Positions 1-9,194 of a stretch of 64,000 nt of DNA are shown one piece after another; position 1 is the first letter of the stretch; the number at the start of each line of letters is the position of its first letter. A program made the translations under genes and the position numbers. The DNA is from Photobacterium sanctipauli (GTDB lineage: Bacteria > Pseudomonadota > Gammaproteobacteria > Enterobacterales > Vibrionaceae): assembly GCF_003026495.1 (NCBI RefSeq), contig NZ_PYMA01000018.1:1-64000 (forward strand), read 5' to 3'. The notes beneath the pieces are model-generated. The model did not search any database and had not been told where the DNA came from. It was given only the letters and a program-made list of their open reading frames with translations.

Positions 1-108
1 GCCAGTTTAAGGGCTTCTGCTTTAAATTCAGGAGAATGGATAATACGTTTCTTCTTGTTTGTCATGATTCACCTCGTTAGTGATTGTACTCACTTAACTC
101 GGTGTCCA
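1..108 (-). mobile_element. End of an IS3-family insertion sequence (partial)
   Basis: The reverse strand reads a transposase OrfA start at position 63 (MTNKKKRIIHSPEF...), running off the window. It is preceded by a terminal sequence whose outermost bases read TGGACACCGAGTTAAG, typical of IS3-family ends. The IS boundary is placed near base 108, where this terminal sequence meets acetyltransferase coding sequence. Only one end of the element is visible, so its group is inferred. Confidence 0.75.
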
Positions 109-381
109 AAACTGCTGGTGCGGATCACTTGGCGAGATGCTAACTACCTTGGACAGCTATATGTTAAGACTCAATATCACGGCCAAGGTATTGCCAAACA
201 ATTAGTTGATGAAATGAAGCAGTTGAGTCACGCAGAAGTGATTCAAGTTAAAGCTTCGATTTATGCAGTCGGTTTTTATAGTAGGGTCGGTTTTCAGCCA
301 ACCGATCAAGAGCAAAGCATCAATGGAATACGCTATATTCCAATGGAGCTAGTTGTAAAGCAGCCCATGAGTAGCACTTAA
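109..381 (+). pseudogene. GNAT acetyltransferase, 5' end lost to IS insertion
   Basis: The frame encodes the C-terminal half of a GNAT N-acetyltransferase. It shows the acetyl-CoA loop QYHGQGIAKQLV and the later strand-helix region YAVGFYSRVGF. The N-terminal half is missing because the IS3-type end abuts the frame at about base 109. The upstream part of the open frame (from base 55) is IS sequence, so the apparent 108-residue protein is a chimera. The substrate is unknown and it is probably non-functional. Confidence 0.75.
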
Positions 382-432
382 TCTACTATTGCACATAATC
401 ATCATGCTATTCGGTTACTAAGGGCATTATAA

Positions 433-858
433 ATGCGTGAACAGTTTATGTTGAGAGCGCTTGAAATATCAAAACAAGCGTTGCCTCTATGTCTTCCTAA
501 TCCTCCCATCGGTTGTGTCTTGGTGAAAGATGGTTCTATTGTGGCTGAAGGGTTTACTCAGGCGATAGGGGGCGATCATGCTGAAGTTCAAGCGCTTAAA
601 GCGTACTCAGGCTCTCTAGATGGTGTGACAGCCTATGTCACACTTGAGCCCTGTTCATTTGTTGGGAGAACACCAGCATGTGCTAAAACATTGGCAAACT
701 CGGGTATTAAAAGCGTTGTGGTATCTATTCTTGATCCGGACCCTCGCAATAGCGGAAGAGGTATAGAAATCTTAAAACAGGCTGAGGTGAATGTTGAAAT
801 TGGCCTTTGCCGTGAGCAGGTGAGTCACTTTCTCGCACCATATTTAGGGAAATCATAA
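433..858 (+). CDS. RibD-like deaminase, stand-alone domain
   Basis: A 141-residue zinc-dependent deaminase of the CDA superfamily. The HAE motif (GGDHAEVQAL) and PCSFVGRTPAC supply the zinc ligands and catalytic Glu, and PNPPIGCVLV is typical of RibD N-terminal domains. Classic RibD is about 370 residues and also has a reductase domain, which is absent here, so this may be a paralogue rather than the sole riboflavin enzyme. It stands in a same-strand run with an APH-like kinase and an SDR. Whether it acts on the pyrimidine riboflavin precursor is inferred from family only. Confidence 0.8.
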   Translation: MREQFMLRALEISKQALPLCLPNPPIGCVLVKDGSIVAEGFTQAIGGDHAEVQALKAYSGSLDGVTAYVTLEPCSFVGRTPACAKTLANSGIKSVVVSILDPDPRNSGRGIEILKQAEVNVEIGLCREQVSHFLAPYLGKS

Positions 859-933
859 TTATTGATCTCTGGCTTCGTTATATCCATTAGCTGTAACATG
901 ATCCCAAACCCTATGCAGCTAGAGAGTGTCTAA

Positions 934-1719
934 ATGGTTAAGGAAGAACTGTCACAAATGGGCTCGGCGAGTGTGTATTTAACGGAGTACCAGGGCGTTG
1001 AGTGTATTCGTAAGCTTGGCGCTTCGCCTATCGAACTGAGTTTTTATCAACATTCGGCCCCATTACTTCGGCAGGCAGGCGTTAATATTCCTGACCTTAT
1101 TCATGCTGATGGCACTGATTTATATATTGAATTCATTCCCAACCCCATTGCGCTCAATGAGTTAAATCAAACAGATGATGTTTATCGTCAAATCTCAATT
1201 ATCCATTCTCTTAACCTGGAAAGCCCACCATATCTGAAAACGCATGAGTGGTCTTTGGCTAAAACACATAGTGCATTTCAAATTCTAAACTTGCCTAGTG
1301 CTAGTCAAGCTGTATTAACACACATCCAAACGCAAAGCCGTTGTTTATTTTCTCCCGCAACTTTGATCTCCGGTGACACCAATGATGGTAATTGGGGACG
1401 CCGTAACACTGGCGAATTGGTTTTGTTTGATTGGGAAAGGTTTGGTTATGGCAGCCCCGCCATTGACTTAGCGCCCTTGGTTAAAGGGATGGGCTGCCGA
1501 GCAGATTACGAGTCTGTTATTGAAAGGTATCTAAAGCACAGTACAGCCCAATCGGCTGGAGAGCTGCTGAGACAGCTGGTTATGGCGAAGGCCTGGATTG
1601 TCATTGATGTAGTTAATCTGCTTGTAGAGAGAAACAACCCAATGAAAGGGAAGTATATCGATTGGTTCAACGAAAATTTACCCTACTGGCTAGACGAAAC
1701 AGCGGTAGCCTCGGTTTAA
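934..1719 (+). CDS. Aminoglycoside phosphotransferase-like kinase
   Basis: A 261-residue protein of the APH/choline-kinase fold. The Brenner-type catalytic loop is SGDTNDGNWG (Asp and Asn for catalysis and Mg) and the metal-binding segment is VLFDWERFGYGSPAIDLA. The family phosphorylates small alcohols, sugars or antibiotics, and the substrate cannot be told here. It sits 75 bases after the deaminase and 15 bases before the SDR, so the three may share a transcript. Confidence 0.75.
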   Translation: MVKEELSQMGSASVYLTEYQGVECIRKLGASPIELSFYQHSAPLLRQAGVNIPDLIHADGTDLYIEFIPNPIALNELNQTDDVYRQISIIHSLNLESPPYLKTHEWSLAKTHSAFQILNLPSASQAVLTHIQTQSRCLFSPATLISGDTNDGNWGRRNTGELVLFDWERFGYGSPAIDLAPLVKGMGCRADYESVIERYLKHSTAQSAGELLRQLVMAKAWIVIDVVNLLVERNNPMKGKYIDWFNENLPYWLDETAVASV

Positions 1720-1734
1720 GAAAAGGAATTGAAT

Positions 1735-2424
1735 ATGAGTACTGTAGTGGTCACGGGTGCAAACCGCGGTATAGGTTTAGCTTTGGTTAAAGAGTTTATT
1801 AAGCTAGGTTGGCATATTATTGCGACTTGCCGTGATCCAGAAAATGCCACTGTGCTAAATCAACTGGCTCTTGATAATAGTCGGTTGTGTATTTATCCGT
1901 TAGAAGTGACAGATGAACACTCTGTGGCGGCCTTTTGCTCTGCACTTGAAGGGAAGACGATTGATGTGCTGGTCAATAACGCAGGTATCTTTGGGGGCGA
2001 TGAACAAAGCGTTGATAATATGGATTATCAAGCGTGGCTGAGCGTGTTTGAGGTGAATACGTTGGCACCGTTTCGAATTTCGACATTATTGAAGCCTAAC
2101 TTGTTGTTGGCGTCAAATCCGAGGGTCATTTCTATTTCAAGTTGTATGGCATCACTGAGTGGGGAAAGTGTGGGGTCCTATGCTTACCGAAGCTCGAAAA
2201 CGGCTCTGAATAAAGTTATGCAAGTTTTAGCGAACGAATATAGGCAAGAAGGGATTATTGTTTGCCCTATTGATCCTGGTTGGGTTCGAACTGATATGGG
2301 GGGTGAGAATGCAGATATTTCCGTTGAAGAAAGTGCGTCAGGCTTAGTGTCGCTCATTGAAAACTTAAAGCCTGAGCACTCCGGGCGTTTCTTCACATGG
2401 AATAGTAAAGAAGTACCTTGGTAA
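1735..2424 (+). CDS. SDR-family oxidoreductase
   Basis: Short-chain dehydrogenase/reductase of about 229 residues. It shows the NAD(P)-binding TGANRGIG near the N-terminus, NNAG, a catalytic SS...Y-R-S-S-K pattern and the PGWVRTDMG segment after the active site. The ATG at 1735 follows the Shine-Dalgarno AAAAGGA by 7 bases, so it is preferred over the in-frame TTG at 1729. It is close in type to the C-factor/sniffer-like SDRs. The substrate is unknown. Confidence 0.85.
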   Translation: MSTVVVTGANRGIGLALVKEFIKLGWHIIATCRDPENATVLNQLALDNSRLCIYPLEVTDEHSVAAFCSALEGKTIDVLVNNAGIFGGDEQSVDNMDYQAWLSVFEVNTLAPFRISTLLKPNLLLASNPRVISISSCMASLSGESVGSYAYRSSKTALNKVMQVLANEYRQEGIIVCPIDPGWVRTDMGGENADISVEESASGLVSLIENLKPEHSGRFFTWNSKEVPW

Positions 2425-2429
2425 TAGGA

Positions 2430-2921
2430 TTATTTGATCATCACTTTCTCAATGACAATAGGAATGACAGGTACATCTTCATGGCCGAATAGAGTGGTTG
2501 TGTGAGCTTTGGCAATGGTATTAACAACATCCATGCCTGCTGTGACTTTACCAAATACCGCATAGCCCCAGCCTTGGTTAGTTGTTGAGGTATGATCAAG
2601 AAAATCATTATCGGCAATGTTAATAAAAAACTGTGCGGTAGCTGAGTGAGGGGCGTCAGTTCGTGCCATGGCAATGGTGCCATAGCTGTTCTTTAGGCCA
2701 CGGTTCGCTTCATTGACGATAGGTGCACGGGTTGCCTTCTCATTCAGATCTTGGGTATGGCCGCCCCCTTGGATCATGAACCCGTCTATGACGCGGTGAA
2801 AAATAGTGCCTTCGTAAAATCCGTCTTGGCAGTATTTCAAGAAGTTTTTTGAGCTAACAGGTGCTTTGTCCATGTTTAGCTCAATTTCGATATTGCCGAG
2901 GCTGGTTTGGAAAATAATCAT
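2430..2921 (-). CDS. ppiB: Peptidyl-prolyl cis-trans isomerase B (cyclophilin)
   Basis: Cyclophilin of about 163 residues. The active-site region [14 protein letters not shown], the segment [16 protein letters not shown] and the substrate-loop residues WGYAVFGKV are intact. There is no signal peptide, so it is the cytoplasmic PpiB type rather than PpiA. The start at 2921 ([11 protein letters not shown]) matches the usual PpiB N-terminus. An in-frame ATG at 2936 would add five residues encoded by a 20-bp tandem duplication. It is convergent with the SDR, with a 5-base gap between stops. Confidence 0.93.
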   Translation of the reverse strand: MIIFQTSLGNIEIELNMDKAPVSSKNFLKYCQDGFYEGTIFHRVIDGFMIQGGGHTQDLNEKATRAPIVNEANRGLKNSYGTIAMARTDAPHSATAQFFINIADNDFLDHTSTTNQGWGYAVFGKVTAGMDVVNTIAKAHTTTLFGHEDVPVIPIVIEKVMIK

Positions 2922-2960
2922 AATATTGTTGGTCACGTCATAATATTGTTGGTCACGTCA
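2921..2960. repeat. 20-bp tandem duplication at the ppiB start
   Basis: TAATATTGTTGGTCACGTCA occurs twice head-to-tail (2921-2940 and 2941-2960), followed by a degenerate third beginning (TAATGAAGTTGGTC). It lies across the ppiB start and leader. Confidence 0.95.
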
Positions 2961-3043
2961 TAATGAAGTTGGTCGGAGTATACTTAACTCTATTTATTAA
3001 GGGTAGGCTAAAGTTGGCAGCTATATAGTTTTAATAAGCCCGT

Positions 3044-3694
3044 TTATACATGGCTTAATATTTGATCTTCTCGGGTGTTTTGCCATTCTGGAAACGGCGT
3101 CATGGCTTTGGCGTAGATAGGCGTTTGCACAAGACGGTTTATCCAATGGTGAGTTTGCTGATAAGGTGAACTTAGAAACCATTGCCTTTCTACGCGAGAG
3201 AATTGGCGGATAAAGGGGAGTAGGGCATAGTCAATAAGGCAGGGTTTGTCCTTAACAATACATGTTTGCCCCGATAAGACTTGCTCTATTTCAACCAGGA
3301 ATTTTTCGCATTCGTCGCGAAAGTAGTATTTACTAAAGTCTTTGCGTCTCGTAGCTTGTTTATAGCGTTCAAGAAAAGGGATGAACTTAGCATCATGGCG
3401 GTGCACTAATTCAAGTTGGGTTACGTGTTTAGAGGATTCATCTAGCAAGTGATGAGGGTCGTTGTGCTGTAGTGCCCAGAGCATGATATCAAGGCTTTCG
3501 TTGATGATTTCGCCGCTGGGTAAAACCATCAACGGCACTGTTGGGCTTGAGGATATAACACGCATTTCATCAGGCACCCGTTTTAGGGAGACTTCACGAA
3601 GCCGAGTGGATTGTTGTGCACATATTAGCCCTAAGCGAGCCCGCATTGCATAGGGGCAGCGTTGGAGAGAATAGAGAATGGGTAGTGAGTCCAT
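3044..3694 (-). CDS. Glutathione S-transferase family protein
   Basis: A 216-residue protein with a thioredoxin-like N-terminus (LYSLQRCPYAMRARL, CPYA motif), the cis-Pro and gamma-glutamyl binding segment (SPTVPLMVLPSGEIINES) and an all-helical C-terminal half. This layout is usual for bacterial GSTs related to glutaredoxin 2/stringent starvation protein types. The electrophile substrate is unknown. It is transcribed towards ppiB with about 80 bases between start and stop. Confidence 0.85.
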   Translation of the reverse strand: MDSLPILYSLQRCPYAMRARLGLICAQQSTRLREVSLKRVPDEMRVISSSPTVPLMVLPSGEIINESLDIMLWALQHNDPHHLLDESSKHVTQLELVHRHDAKFIPFLERYKQATRRKDFSKYYFRDECEKFLVEIEQVLSGQTCIVKDKPCLIDYALLPFIRQFSRVERQWFLSSPYQQTHHWINRLVQTPIYAKAMTPFPEWQNTREDQILSHV

Positions 3695-3756
3695 GATGAT
3701 CTCATTTATCTATTGATGAATATCAGTATACGTATTTTTATCGACAAGGATGCTAT

Positions 3757-4218
3757 ATGGAGCAGTTAGAGCTTAAAGTCCCACCGCTGGTGTTAGTGAT
3801 AATCGCCGTTGGGTTAATGGTGCCTTTGGCTTTGTATTTGCCACAAAGCGAGTGGCTGCAGAGCGCTGGTGGCTGGCTCGGTACGCTGTTCATTGTTGCG
3901 GGTGGCTTGGTTGCGATAAGTGGTGTTTGGGCATTTAGGCGATCGCAAACCACCGTTAATCCGATGAGTCCTGACACTGTTTCTGAGCTTGTAACGTCGG
4001 GGATATATAGATATACCCGTAATCCTATGTATCTTGGTTTTTTGCTGACGCTGATTGGTGCGAGTTGCTGGTTAGCGAGTATTTATACGCTTATTCCATG
4101 CGTTCTATTTGTGCGTTATATGACGACTTTTCAAATTAAGCCTGAAGAGCGGGCATTGGAGCAGCTATTTCCGCACTCTTTCCCAGAATATAAGCAACAA
4201 GTAAGACGTTGGTTATAG
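3757..4218 (+). CDS. Isoprenylcysteine carboxyl methyltransferase-type membrane protein
   Basis: A 153-residue protein with three to four membrane segments and the family signature GIYRYTRNPMYLGFLL followed by a Glu-rich end (KPEERALEQLFPHSFPEYKQQVRRW). Members use S-adenosylmethionine at the inner membrane, and bacterial substrates are mostly undefined. It is divergent from the GST gene. Confidence 0.85.
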   Translation: MEQLELKVPPLVLVIIAVGLMVPLALYLPQSEWLQSAGGWLGTLFIVAGGLVAISGVWAFRRSQTTVNPMSPDTVSELVTSGIYRYTRNPMYLGFLLTLIGASCWLASIYTLIPCVLFVRYMTTFQIKPEERALEQLFPHSFPEYKQQVRRWL

Positions 4219-4292
4219 TCTAGCTTGGCCGTTCTATACCGATTGGCGAATTGCTGGTTCAATACAGCCGCAATTCGCCAGAAAGGAGTGAG

Positions 4293-5147
4293 TTATAAGG
4301 CCGTGATAGAGAAGTTGGTTGCAGGGGCAACAATTTCGTCTTGTGCTGCAATCGTTTGAAGTTCCCACTCGCCTAATGATGACGTTGTTCTGAGTACTGC
4401 GTAGCAAGCATCGTTACAGTGCTCGAATGCCTGCTCTGGCTGGTTTGTTGTCAGCAACTGGCCTGTGAAAAGGGCAGAAATTAAATCACCCACCCCTACA
4501 GGTTGCTTATCGAATTCAAGGTGCGGGCGTTGTGCAAGCCAGCAGCCTTCTTGGGTCGCTAACATCATCGAGAACTTTTCCGAAGAAATACTGTGGAGGT
4601 GCTTAACCAGCACAATTTTCGGGCCTTTCTCCAAAGCTGCCTTACAAGCCGTTACAGCATCTTCCAATGAGTTAATTTCCATCTGTGCAAATTGGCTTAG
4701 CTCGAATTGGTTCGGCACAATGATGTCGGCCATTGGCATTAGGGTGTTAATTAAATGCTCGGCAATGCCTGGTGCCACAATACAGCCTTTGTCAGGTGCG
4801 CCCATCACAGGATCACAAACGTAAAGCGCGGCGGGGTTGGCCGCTTTCACTTTCTCTACGGTGTCTTTAATGGCTAGGCATTGCTCGGCGCTGCCCTGGT
4901 AGCCGCTTAGGATTGCCTCACAGTTTTCAAGCTGGCCAATAGCGGCCATGCCTGCAACAAGGTCAGTAATGTCTTTGGCTTCGAAGGCGCGTCCAGTCCA
5001 GCCTTGCTGGTATTGGGTATGGTTGGAAAATTGAACGGTATGAATTGGCCACACTTCATACCCCATACGTTGCAGGGGAAATACAGCAGAGCTGTTACCT
5101 GCATGACCATAAACGACATGAGATTGAATAGACAAGATGCCTTTCAT
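4293..5147 (-). CDS. pdxY: Pyridoxal kinase PdxY
   Basis: A 284-residue ribokinase-superfamily kinase that phosphorylates pyridoxal in the vitamin B6 salvage pathway. It shows the N-terminal [24 protein letters not shown], the VCDPVMG motif and the [10 protein letters not shown] anion-hole/catalytic Asp motif (normally GTGD; here GVGD, as in other PdxY proteins). Length matches E. coli PdxY (287). It is divergent from the peptide transporter gene across about 260 bases. Confidence 0.95.
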   Translation of the reverse strand: MKGILSIQSHVVYGHAGNSSAVFPLQRMGYEVWPIHTVQFSNHTQYQQGWTGRAFEAKDITDLVAGMAAIGQLENCEAILSGYQGSAEQCLAIKDTVEKVKAANPAALYVCDPVMGAPDKGCIVAPGIAEHLINTLMPMADIIVPNQFELSQFAQMEINSLEDAVTACKAALEKGPKIVLVKHLHSISSEKFSMMLATQEGCWLAQRPHLEFDKQPVGVGDLISALFTGQLLTTNQPEQAFEHCNDACYAVLRTTSSLGEWELQTIAAQDEIVAPATNFSITAL

Positions 5148-5405
5148 TGATAAATTCCTATTGGGTATGACGTAAGGGGTTAGATAATAGTTGGATTGTA
5201 CTTATATCACAATCACTTAACGGCGGGCTCATCACATTTAATTGGAATAAGCCGTGCTAGAAACCATGTTTTTTGTCTCAATCTCACATAAAAGCAATAA
5301 TTCACGTTAATCAACTGGTTTCAGTGTGATTTATTGCGCTCGATCTCGGAATGAAAGTTCGACCAATGCTAGTTTTTGCAGTGCATAATATTGAAGGAGT
5401 AGAAT

Positions 5406-6920
5406 ATGCAAGATGCAAACACTAGGTTTCCATTTATTGCCAGAGTGTTAATTCTAAGGCAATTTCTGTGGGGAGCTGCATTCTATGGTACATACGTACT
5501 ACTGACTAAATTTTTTCTTGTAGAACTTAATTATAGTGAAGCCGATACCATCATGATGATGGGTGCATTTGGTGCGGTTGGGCCTGTTTTTTCCGCTGTG
5601 GGCGGGTTTGTGGCAGACCGTTATATCGGTTCTTTTCGTGCTGTTTATATAGGCTATACCGTTTATACAATTGGCTTTTTCACCCTTGGTATTGGGGCGA
5701 GTAGCCTAAATGTTCCCCTTAGTATCTTTGCTATTGCTTTGATCGGTTATGCCCGGGGTCTGTCGGCAACGAGCCCAACAGTACTTTTGGGTAACTCGTA
5801 CTCTGAAACTAACCGCGAGTCATTCCAGCAAGGTTTGACTGTGAACTACTCAATCAATAACTTAGGTTCATTTTCTTCGAAATACTTGTTCCCATTCCTT
5901 ATCGCCTTCCTTGCCTATAGCGGTAACTTCTATATTGCTTCAGGGCTAATGTCGATCACTTTGGTGCTATTTGTCTTGTTCCGTGACCGCTTGGTTGCTG
6001 TGGGTAACGACATCGACCGCCGCCCTGTAAGCTTGAAAATTTGGGCTGGTTTTATTGTTGGTTCGGCACTCATGCTAGGGTTAGTATTCTGGGTCTTCTC
6101 AAACTTGGATGCCGGTAAATACCTGCTTTACGCGTTAGGTTTCGGTGCTATTGGCTACTTTGTCTTTGAGATTACTCGTGCGACCAAAGCTTTCCAATAC
6201 AAGATGATGGCTGTTTTGATCATGATCTTCATTATGATTGTGTTCTATTTCTACTACGGCCAAATGCTTACCTCGATGAACATTTATGCCATTAACCTGA
6301 TGGGCGATAGTTTGCTTGGCTTTATTCCAATTCGTCCGGAGTCTAATGCGGCATTTAACCCATTGTGGTGCTTTGTTTTGGGTGGCCCTGTCATCTTTGT
6401 ATACGGCTGGCTTGAGAGGAAAGGTATTTCACCATCGATTCCAACCAAGTTCTCCGCGGCATTCTTGTTTAGTGCGATAGCGTTTTCTTTGCTTGGCCTT
6501 TCAACCAATTTTGTTGGCGAAAGTGGCAAGATTTCTGCTGACTGGATTCTTTGGGTTCACTTCTTCCAGTCATTGGCTGAGTTGATTGTGGGTGCTTTGG
6601 GAGCGGGCTTTATTTTCGAAATGGTACCACGCTACCTATCGGCTTTCTCAATTGGCTTACGTTCGGTCGCACTTTCTTTGAGTGGTATTCTTGCTGCGGT
6701 AATTTCTACGCGTATTGCCCTGCCAAAAGATCAAGTACTGACGCCAGAGATCATCGAGAACGTTTATGCTAGCTACTTCTTCAACTTGGCTATCCTGGCC
6801 TTGGTGATGGTGTTTGTCACACTGGCATTATCCAAGGTGATTGCGAAGTTGGTGCGTAAAGGCGAACAACTTGAGCAACAAGAAAACCAGTCTGACGAGT
6901 CGCTGACTGTTCAGCACTAA
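5406..6920 (+). CDS. POT/MFS-type peptide transporter
   Basis: A 504-residue polytopic membrane protein with about 12 hydrophobic segments. The N-terminal region (GTYVLLTKFFLVELNYS... GGFVADRYIGSFRAVYIGY) is like the proton-coupled oligopeptide transporter family. The Shine-Dalgarno AAGGAG lies 6-7 bases before the ATG. It is monocistronic: divergent from pdxY and followed at once by a strong hairpin terminator. The peptide specificity is not deducible. Confidence 0.75.
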   Translation: MQDANTRFPFIARVLILRQFLWGAAFYGTYVLLTKFFLVELNYSEADTIMMMGAFGAVGPVFSAVGGFVADRYIGSFRAVYIGYTVYTIGFFTLGIGASSLNVPLSIFAIALIGYARGLSATSPTVLLGNSYSETNRESFQQGLTVNYSINNLGSFSSKYLFPFLIAFLAYSGNFYIASGLMSITLVLFVLFRDRLVAVGNDIDRRPVSLKIWAGFIVGSALMLGLVFWVFSNLDAGKYLLYALGFGAIGYFVFEITRATKAFQYKMMAVLIMIFIMIVFYFYYGQMLTSMNIYAINLMGDSLLGFIPIRPESNAAFNPLWCFVLGGPVIFVYGWLERKGISPSIPTKFSAAFLFSAIAFSLLGLSTNFVGESGKISADWILWVHFFQSLAELIVGALGAGFIFEMVPRYLSAFSIGLRSVALSLSGILAAVISTRIALPKDQVLTPEIIENVYASYFFNLAILALVMVFVTLALSKVIAKLVRKGEQLEQQENQSDESLTVQH

Positions 6921-6942
6921 TTTTACGAGTTGTGAAATGATC

Positions 6943-6968
6943 AACGCCGGCAAATGCCGGCGTTTTTT
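6943..6968 (+). terminator. Rho-independent terminator of the POT gene
   Basis: Perfect 10-bp stem AACGCCGGCA / TGCCGGCGTT with a two-base loop, followed by a T run. Confidence 0.9.
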
Positions 6969-6998
6969 TATATTAATTTTTATGTAGGTATTAATAGG

Positions 6999-8483
6999 CT
7001 AGTGCTTTGGCACACTGGCTGTAACGGTTCCTTCCGCCGTTGTTGCGGTTTGCTCCGTGATATTGACTTCTGCTGAAGTTGTTGTCATTTCAACAATATC
7101 GACCGTTAACTTGCCTTCTCCCAGTAGCTCGTCAACCAGCATTTGTGAGAATGGCCAGTAGTTCAAGGTTGCACTGAGTGATAGGGTGCCGGTGACATCC
7201 ACAGGTACTAGGAAGGTGTAGTCAACAACAGAGTATCCCTTGGGCGGGATTCTGGTATCCGCTAAAATTCTATCCACTTCCCATACATTCAAGTCGACAA
7301 CATTGCCGTCTGAGTCGCCCAAGGTCACCTTAAAGTTACGGGTGTTCGGTTCAGTATGGCCATCGACTACAGCGCCGGAACGGTAAACCGTCGTGGCGTC
7401 TTGAGCGGAGTTAGCCATAAAATCAACCCATACTTCACGCCCTTCAGGGAAACCCGTTGGTAGTTTGTGGCCAGCACCAACATTGGTCACTTTCACTTTT
7501 ATGGTGATGAGCTCGCCAGGTGTCACTTCATGGGGCAAGTCTATGAACTCTATTGTGGCGGCAGATCGCAGCATAGCGCGTGCGAGCTCGGCACTTTCAG
7601 GTTCATTGAAGTAATTATGAAGTGTGGAGTTTCCGCCTGTGAATTCATGCGAATAAATATGTTCCCTTTCCTTGCCCATTACCGCCGAGCGACCAGGATT
7701 ATCATTGACGCCCGGCCCAGGGGTCATATGACAATCTTGGCAATGGATGCCTTGTTCGTTATAGGCACTTTCAAGCCATTCATCGTAAGTTCGTTCAATC
7801 GGGGTGCTGTTTACCGGGTGGGAAACATTATGACAGGTGGAGCAAAATTCTGAACGCGTATGGAGATCAGAGTATTCAGTTTTATGGTAGGGAGAGACGG
7901 CGTCACTGCGTGGGCCTAATTTAACATGCTTTTCTTTATTGGGAGAGAGCACATAAGCCCCGTTATCGTGCCCGCTAATGCCCGTGATGTTATGGCACAC
8001 TTCGCAATTCACACCGGGCAGATGCTCTTTGGTATCTATCATTTTGGCTGTGGCGTCCATGCTCGTCATGCCGATAGGGCTATGACAGGCAATACAGAAA
8101 TTATCGATCTCCCCCTTGGTCGCAATGCTGGCACGTTTAAATAATGCTTGATAAATAGGGTCGTCCCAGGATTTTGCCATAACAGAACGTTTCCACTGCT
8201 GGTATATCTCGCTATGACAACTTTGGCAGACTTCTGGTTGCTCGAACATATCGGGTGTGAGCGTTTTGCCGTTGGTGGAAGCCCGAGATGGGAAATAGGG
8301 TAGAAGCTCTGCAATCTTGTCAGGATCAGTGATCTTATAAGGCTTCAGCCACTTTGTGTCGTGGTGAGTTTCTTGAGCAAACACGGGTGCTGAAAATAAA
8401 ATTGATAGCAATAATAACCAAGAAAGATGAAAAAACAGGCGTAACCCATAAGGGTTACGTTTTTTGTTACTGTATGATTTCAT
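6999..8483 (-). CDS. Exported multihaem cytochrome c (five CXXCH)
   Basis: A 494-residue protein with a basic-hydrophobic signal peptide ending near VFAQ (residues 1-37). Five CXXCH haem sites follow: CQSCH, CIACH, CEVCH, CSTCH and CQDCH. The spacing and the segment CHSEIYQQWKRSVMAKSWDDP resemble the cytochrome c554/hydroxylamine-oxidoreductase-like electron carriers. The last 200 residues carry no haem motif and look like a beta-rich domain. A periplasmic electron-transfer role is inferred and the redox partner is unknown. No partner gene is adjacent. Confidence 0.85.
   Translation of the reverse strand: MKSYSNKKRNPYGLRLFFHLSWLLLLSILFSAPVFAQETHHDTKWLKPYKITDPDKIAELLPYFPSRASTNGKTLTPDMFEQPEVCQSCHSEIYQQWKRSVMAKSWDDPIYQALFKRASIATKGEIDNFCIACHSPIGMTSMDATAKMIDTKEHLPGVNCEVCHNITGISGHDNGAYVLSPNKEKHVKLGPRSDAVSPYHKTEYSDLHTRSEFCSTCHNVSHPVNSTPIERTYDEWLESAYNEQGIHCQDCHMTPGPGVNDNPGRSAVMGKEREHIYSHEFTGGNSTLHNYFNEPESAELARAMLRSAATIEFIDLPHEVTPGELITIKVKVTNVGAGHKLPTGFPEGREVWVDFMANSAQDATTVYRSGAVVDGHTEPNTRNFKVTLGDSDGNVVDLNVWEVDRILADTRIPPKGYSVVDYTFLVPVDVTGTLSLSATLNYWPFSQMLVDELLGEGKLTVDIVEMTTTSAEVNITEQTATTAEGTVTASVPKH
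8440..8466 (+). terminator. Terminator-like hairpin antisense to the cytochrome signal peptide
   Basis: CGTAACCC-ATAA-GGGTTACG followed by six T on the + strand. It lies inside codons 7-15 of the minus-strand cytochrome gene. It would stop rightward, antisense transcripts, and in the sense mRNA it forms a hairpin near the start. Confidence 0.6.
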
Positions 8484-8760
8484 GTGATTTTTCCATATTA
8501 TTGTCTGATAACCTAGCGATATGAGTGTAGGAAAACTAACTTTGAGACGGTGTCACAAAAGGAGAAAGTAGACACATTTAAAACATGGACATTTGTTTGT
8601 GCGACAGAAGCGATGTTCTTTTGGAGAAATTAATTTTTTCTACGGTGTTTCAATTTATACCAAGCATTCCCTTTCAAAAATCTTATAAATTTTCGCTGAA
8701 CCTGCATCTTGAAGTTGCTTGGGTATATAATGTTGACTTCATTGCATGAAGGAATAAGTT

Positions 8761-9129
8761 GTGAAACAAAGAATAAAGCTTGGTTGCTTGGGAGCGTGTT
8801 TGATTGCGCTGGTAGGGTGTAACGACGTCTTGGATTTAACGACAACACCCGTTAAAAATGTCGAGAAAATGAACGTTGAAGCCAGCATGGTCGATGTGTA
8901 CTGCGTAACAGGCATATGCCAGTTCGAATTGGCAGCAAATCAAGAAACACAAGTCACTGTAAATATGCATTACAGCGACACTAAGGTATTCGAAAAGATT
9001 GAAGGTGTTAGCGTCACCGGCGAAACCAGTTCATCTGTTGGTATGGTTGATGGCAACACCTTCGAGTTGACCTTGGCCGGCAGTAATAAACCGGCTTTAA
9101 TTCAGGTGGTCGATTATTACCGAAACTAG
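8761..9129 (+). CDS. Small predicted lipoprotein
   Basis: A 122-residue protein starting with GTG after GAAGGAATAA. The N-terminus has a lipoprotein signal with lipobox LIALVGC (Cys20). The mature part has a Cys pair (YCVTGIC) and beta-strand-like alternation. No family recognised. Membrane anchoring is predicted from the lipobox. It stands alone between the divergent cytochrome and a ygbA-like gene. Confidence 0.75.
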   Translation: MKQRIKLGCLGACLIALVGCNDVLDLTTTPVKNVEKMNVEASMVDVYCVTGICQFELAANQETQVTVNMHYSDTKVFEKIEGVSVTGETSSSVGMVDGNTFELTLAGSNKPALIQVVDYYRN

Positions 9130-9194
9130 TGTCATTACCGGATTTAAGAATAAGTTAAGCTTGTTTTTTCACTACGGGCTAACCGGCACTAATT

